NCBI GenBank assembly: GCA_021732245.1 | Contig: JAKFVJ010000497.1 | Location: 1-15,706, forward strand | Origin: Candidatus Obscuribacterales bacterium | GTDB lineage: Bacteria; Cyanobacteriota; Vampirovibrionia; Obscuribacterales; Obscuribacteraceae | DNA length: 15,706 nucleotides | Reading direction: 5' to 3' | Shown: piece after piece, positions 13,500-15,706 of the stretch | Position numbering within the stretch: position 1 is the first letter of the stretch | Layout: the number at the start of each line of letters is the position of its first letter | Notes under the pieces: generated by a model | What the model saw: the letters and a program-made list of their open reading frames with translations, nothing else | Told to the model about the DNA's origin: nothing | Database searches by the model: none | Made by a program: the position numbers and the translations under genes

Positions 13500-15706
13500 C
13501 TAATCATTTTTGGACATATTTGTTGGCTTTGAGGGCGTTTTCCCTTTGGCTGATAATGCCAGGAACCGCCGTTGGGCTAGGTTTTGCACGACTTGTTGGT
13601 GAATCTCGCCTGCCAGAGGCGCTAAATCCTTCATGTTATCAGGCGTCCCGAAACGGCTTTCTGAGTAGTCATTTGCAAAGTCATCTATTAATTTCGGTAG
13701 ATCTTCGGCGGCAACAAAAGGTTGTGCCGCACGAACTTTATCTGATAGTTCGTCGGCTGTATCAGATGGTAGGCGGCGAACTTTTATTTTCTCCAGATCG
13801 CCAAGCACTTGCAGGTAGTCGCGAGTGGCAAGACGGCAGTCTGAAGATTTGGCTGCCGATTTGAGCTTCTTGCTCGTCAGCCCGCGCTTATACATTTGGT
13901 AGAAAAGCGAAGCCATAAGAGCAATCGAAAGTGCCGATGCAACCGGCCACAGAGTCTTCGCCAACCAGTGAATGGTAGGACCGAAAGCGATTGCCACTGG
14001 TACTAGAATTTTTGACAGAGCCGTTCCTATAGAGTTGAGGAGTGCTTTTACCTGTGGTAAATCTATCAATTTCTGTGTGAACGATGCGAGTTGATCCAAT
14101 AAATAGTTGCCTGGCGATGAGCTTTTTACCTCCGGCAAGCCTGGCAACGGACCGCCTGGTGTAGGATCAAAGGGCATCCAGCCGACAGTAGGAATAAAAA
14201 CTTCCGCCCAAGCATGGGCATCCAACATTTTCACTTCCCATAGTCCGGTAAATGGATTGTACTCACCGGGTGTAAAGCCCGTTACCAGTCTGGACGGAAT
14301 TCCTTGAGTGCGACAGAGGACAACGAATGCGGAGGCAAAGTGTTCACAGTAGCCTTCTTTCTGATCGAACAGGAAGTCGGTGACAACATCTTTCTGTTCG
14401 TCCGTCGGTGGTATCTTCAAGTTGTATTTGTAGGTTCGTTGAAGGAAATAGTTGATGCGTTCCGCTTTGACGAAGCTGTTGCCTGACTCGCCTACAACTT
14501 CTGCTGCCAGCGCTCTGACTTTGTCCGGCAGATTAATAGGCAGTCTCAGATAGTTTGAGTATCGTTTGTTGATGCGTTTAACGGCGTCTTCATCGAGCTC
14601 ATTCATCTTGCGCAATTGACTTATGTTGAAATTTGGTACCAAGGAAAATACCGTGTACATGGTGTCATGTTCCATCACGGAAGGACTGCGCAATGAGCCG
14701 TATTCATCGACAGCTATATTGCCGGATGGAAAGTAAAGTTGATATGGAACAGCTGCTGCCAAAATTAGATTTGGTTGGTCTGATTCTAGATAGAACACTT
14801 GCCCTGTGTCTTGTGAACGAGTTCGTGACGGAAAAGACAAGAAGGGCAGAGACGAGAGCACAATCGCCGAGCTTTCGCCCGCGACTCTGGTAATGGTGGC
14901 ATTTGGTCTGCTCATGGTCCAACGGTGACCATCGTATCTGTCAAACGCCATTCCTCTCCAGTAATGTCCGGCACGGCTGCCTACGCGCACGACGACTTGA
15001 TCAGAGAGGAGTCCGCGGTAATTTAGGTCGAGCTGCTGTGAAAAGCCATAGTAGGCAAGCGGATTTACTTCGAGACTGCCATCGGCTCGGCGATGGTGTG
15101 TAAGCAGTGGATTGTAGATTCTGTCTGCGCTTGGTAAGCGGAGTGCAAAGGGCAACGACAATCGAATGTTGTGCATCAGTCCGAGGTTGAATTTTGGAAT
15201 ACAGAGGAAAATCCCAATGCTCAAAAGCGGAATGGTGGAGAGCATGGCGATTTTGGAGTATTTGTTTGGCAGCGACAATCCAAAGAGAGTATCTTTGCCG
15301 AGCATACTCACCGATTGACTTTGAATTGTGTGTTCTGTCGAACGGGACAGGCAGTCGAGATAGAACATATAGGTGCCGAAGGCCATAAATGCCACCACAT
15401 ACAAGGCGAATGTGAGATCTCGGCTTAAGGTGGCAGCCGATGTTACCAGGGTCAGTCCGACAAGAGCCGAAACATTCAAGCTTCGCCTTGTCGGCAAATC
15501 GAAGCAGTGTAGGGCCTGTAGAGCGATAAGCATGTTTGTCAGAGGTTCTCTGGAGTCGGCTACGTTTAGTTTGATTCGATAGAGAATCTCTTCTATGAAT
15601 GAGGCAAAGACAATGAGAATGCCCAAAATAATTGCCCACTTTATCCAGGTGTTGCGCTTGTGTCGTCTTGTATAGCTGACAAAACTACCAATGATTGTGC
15701 CTGCTA
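13500..15706 (-). CDS. TgpA-like membrane transglutaminase (5' end outside the window)
   Basis: The reading frame runs unbroken to the right edge of the window, so the start codon is missing. An internal TTG at 15626 is not a credible start because the frame continues upstream through a membrane-like segment. Domain order fits the TgpA family: several N-terminal membrane segments (DUF3488-like, about 15100-15700), an outside domain, a transglutaminase core, a further membrane segment (about 13900-13990) and a cytoplasmic DUF4129-like tail. The catalytic triad is visible as Cys in GYCEHF (codon 14346-14348), His in DAHAWAEV (14214-14216) and Asp in PFDPTPGG (14166-14168). Known TgpA is essential in Pseudomonas, with an unclear envelope role. 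The AAA+ gene follows on the same strand. TgpA genes commonly neighbour a MoxR ATPase and a DUF58 protein. Confidence 0.88.
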   Translation of the reverse strand, partial: AGTIIGSFVSYTRRHKRNTWIKWAIILGILIVFASFIEEILYRIKLNVADSREPLTNMLIALQALHCFDLPTRRSLNVSALVGLTLVTSAATLSRDLTFALYVVAFMAFGTYMFYLDCLSRSTEHTIQSQSVSMLGKDTLFGLSLPNKYSKIAMLSTIPLLSIGIFLCIPKFNLGLMHNIRLSLPFALRLPSADRIYNPLLTHHRRADGSLEVNPLAYYGFSQQLDLNYRGLLSDQVVVRVGSRAGHYWRGMAFDRYDGHRWTMSRPNATITRVAGESSAIVLSSLPFLSFPSRTRSQDTGQVFYLESDQPNLILAAAVPYQLYFPSGNIAVDEYGSLRSPSVMEHDTMYTVFSLVPNFNISQLRKMNELDEDAVKRINKRYSNYLRLPINLPDKVRALAAEVVGESGNSFVKAERINYFLQRTYKYNLKIPPTDEQKDVVTDFLFDQKEGYCEHFASAFVVLCRTQGIPSRLVTGFTPGEYNPFTGLWEVKMLDAHAWAEVFIPTVGWMPFDPTPGGPLPGLPEVKSSSPGNYLLDQLASFTQKLIDLPQVKALLNSIGTALSKILVPVAIAFGPTIHWLAKTLWPVASALSIALMASLFYQMYKRGLTSKKLKSAAKSSDCRLATRDYLQVLGDLEKIKVRRLPSDTADELSDKVRAAQPFVAAEDLPKLIDDFANDYSESRFGTPDNMKDLAPLAGEIHQQVVQNLAQRRFLALSAKGKTPSKPTNMSKND

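Noticed and set aside
13469..13864. Plus-strand open frame of 131 codons opposite the end of the TgpA-like gene
   Set aside because: It is antisense to the DUF4129-like tail, has no clear ribosome-binding site and shows no recognisable family.
15001..15639. Minus-strand open frame of 212 codons overlapping the TgpA-like gene
   Set aside because: It is another frame on the same strand of the transglutaminase gene, whose membrane segments and domains account for the region. Its product is rich in Arg, Cys and Ser and looks like a shadow.

Overview
The window is bacterial chromosomal DNA of intermediate GC, densely packed with genes on both strands. It holds ten protein-coding genes, one of them cut off by the right edge. 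There is no tRNA, rRNA, CRISPR array, transposase or phage gene that I can see. The mix of housekeeping genes, large low-complexity lineage-specific proteins and GTCATTCTGAG-type intergenic repeats fits an environmental, uncultured lineage. My best guess is a non-photosynthetic cyanobacterial relative (Melainabacteria/Obscuribacterales type) or a similar soil/sludge bacterium. That placement is an impression with low confidence, not something the sequence proves.

Left part (1-1611). A small coiled-coil protein (23-445) is followed by a likely terminator and a promoter-like site whose -10 hexamer sits inside a palindrome. Next comes a His-rich single-pass membrane protein (581-1297). A 314-base gene-free stretch then holds a structured intergenic element and a stem-loop directly upstream of the next gene.

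Metabolic part (1612-6295). A thioredoxin-reductase-like ferredoxin/flavodoxin-NADP+ reductase (1612-2619) converges on an amidohydrolase (2694-3692, minus) across a palindromic repeat, and the repeat supplies the last codons and stop of the amidohydrolase. Divergent from the amidohydrolase is an adenosylcobalamin-dependent (class II) ribonucleotide reductase (3780-5606), followed by dCTP deaminase (5732-6295). Together these two supply deoxynucleotides and feed the dUMP/dTTP branch. A second diverged copy of the left-hand intergenic element lies between them.

Right part (6296-15706). Another GTCATTCTGAG-type hairpin precedes a 982-residue protein of unknown function with Gly/Ala-rich hydrophobic segments and a Gln/Pro-rich repetitive tail (6532-9480). 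A hairpin leads into a ComEC/Rec2-type DNA-uptake channel (9554-11551) whose C-terminal nuclease-like domain appears to have lost its metal ligands. comEC overlaps a threonylcarbamoyl-AMP synthase gene (11526-12149) by 26 bases. On the minus strand, a TgpA-like membrane transglutaminase (13500 to the window edge) is followed 65 bases later by an AAA+ ATPase with an N-terminal helical/winged-helix-like region (12157-13434). The pair resembles the known MoxR/DUF58/TgpA neighbourhoods but carries a different-looking ATPase.

I found no complete, clearly new defence or mobile system. The most unusual items are the degenerate ComEC C-terminus, the two-copy structured intergenic element, the TgpA-AAA+ pair, and the internal repeats of the 982-residue protein.
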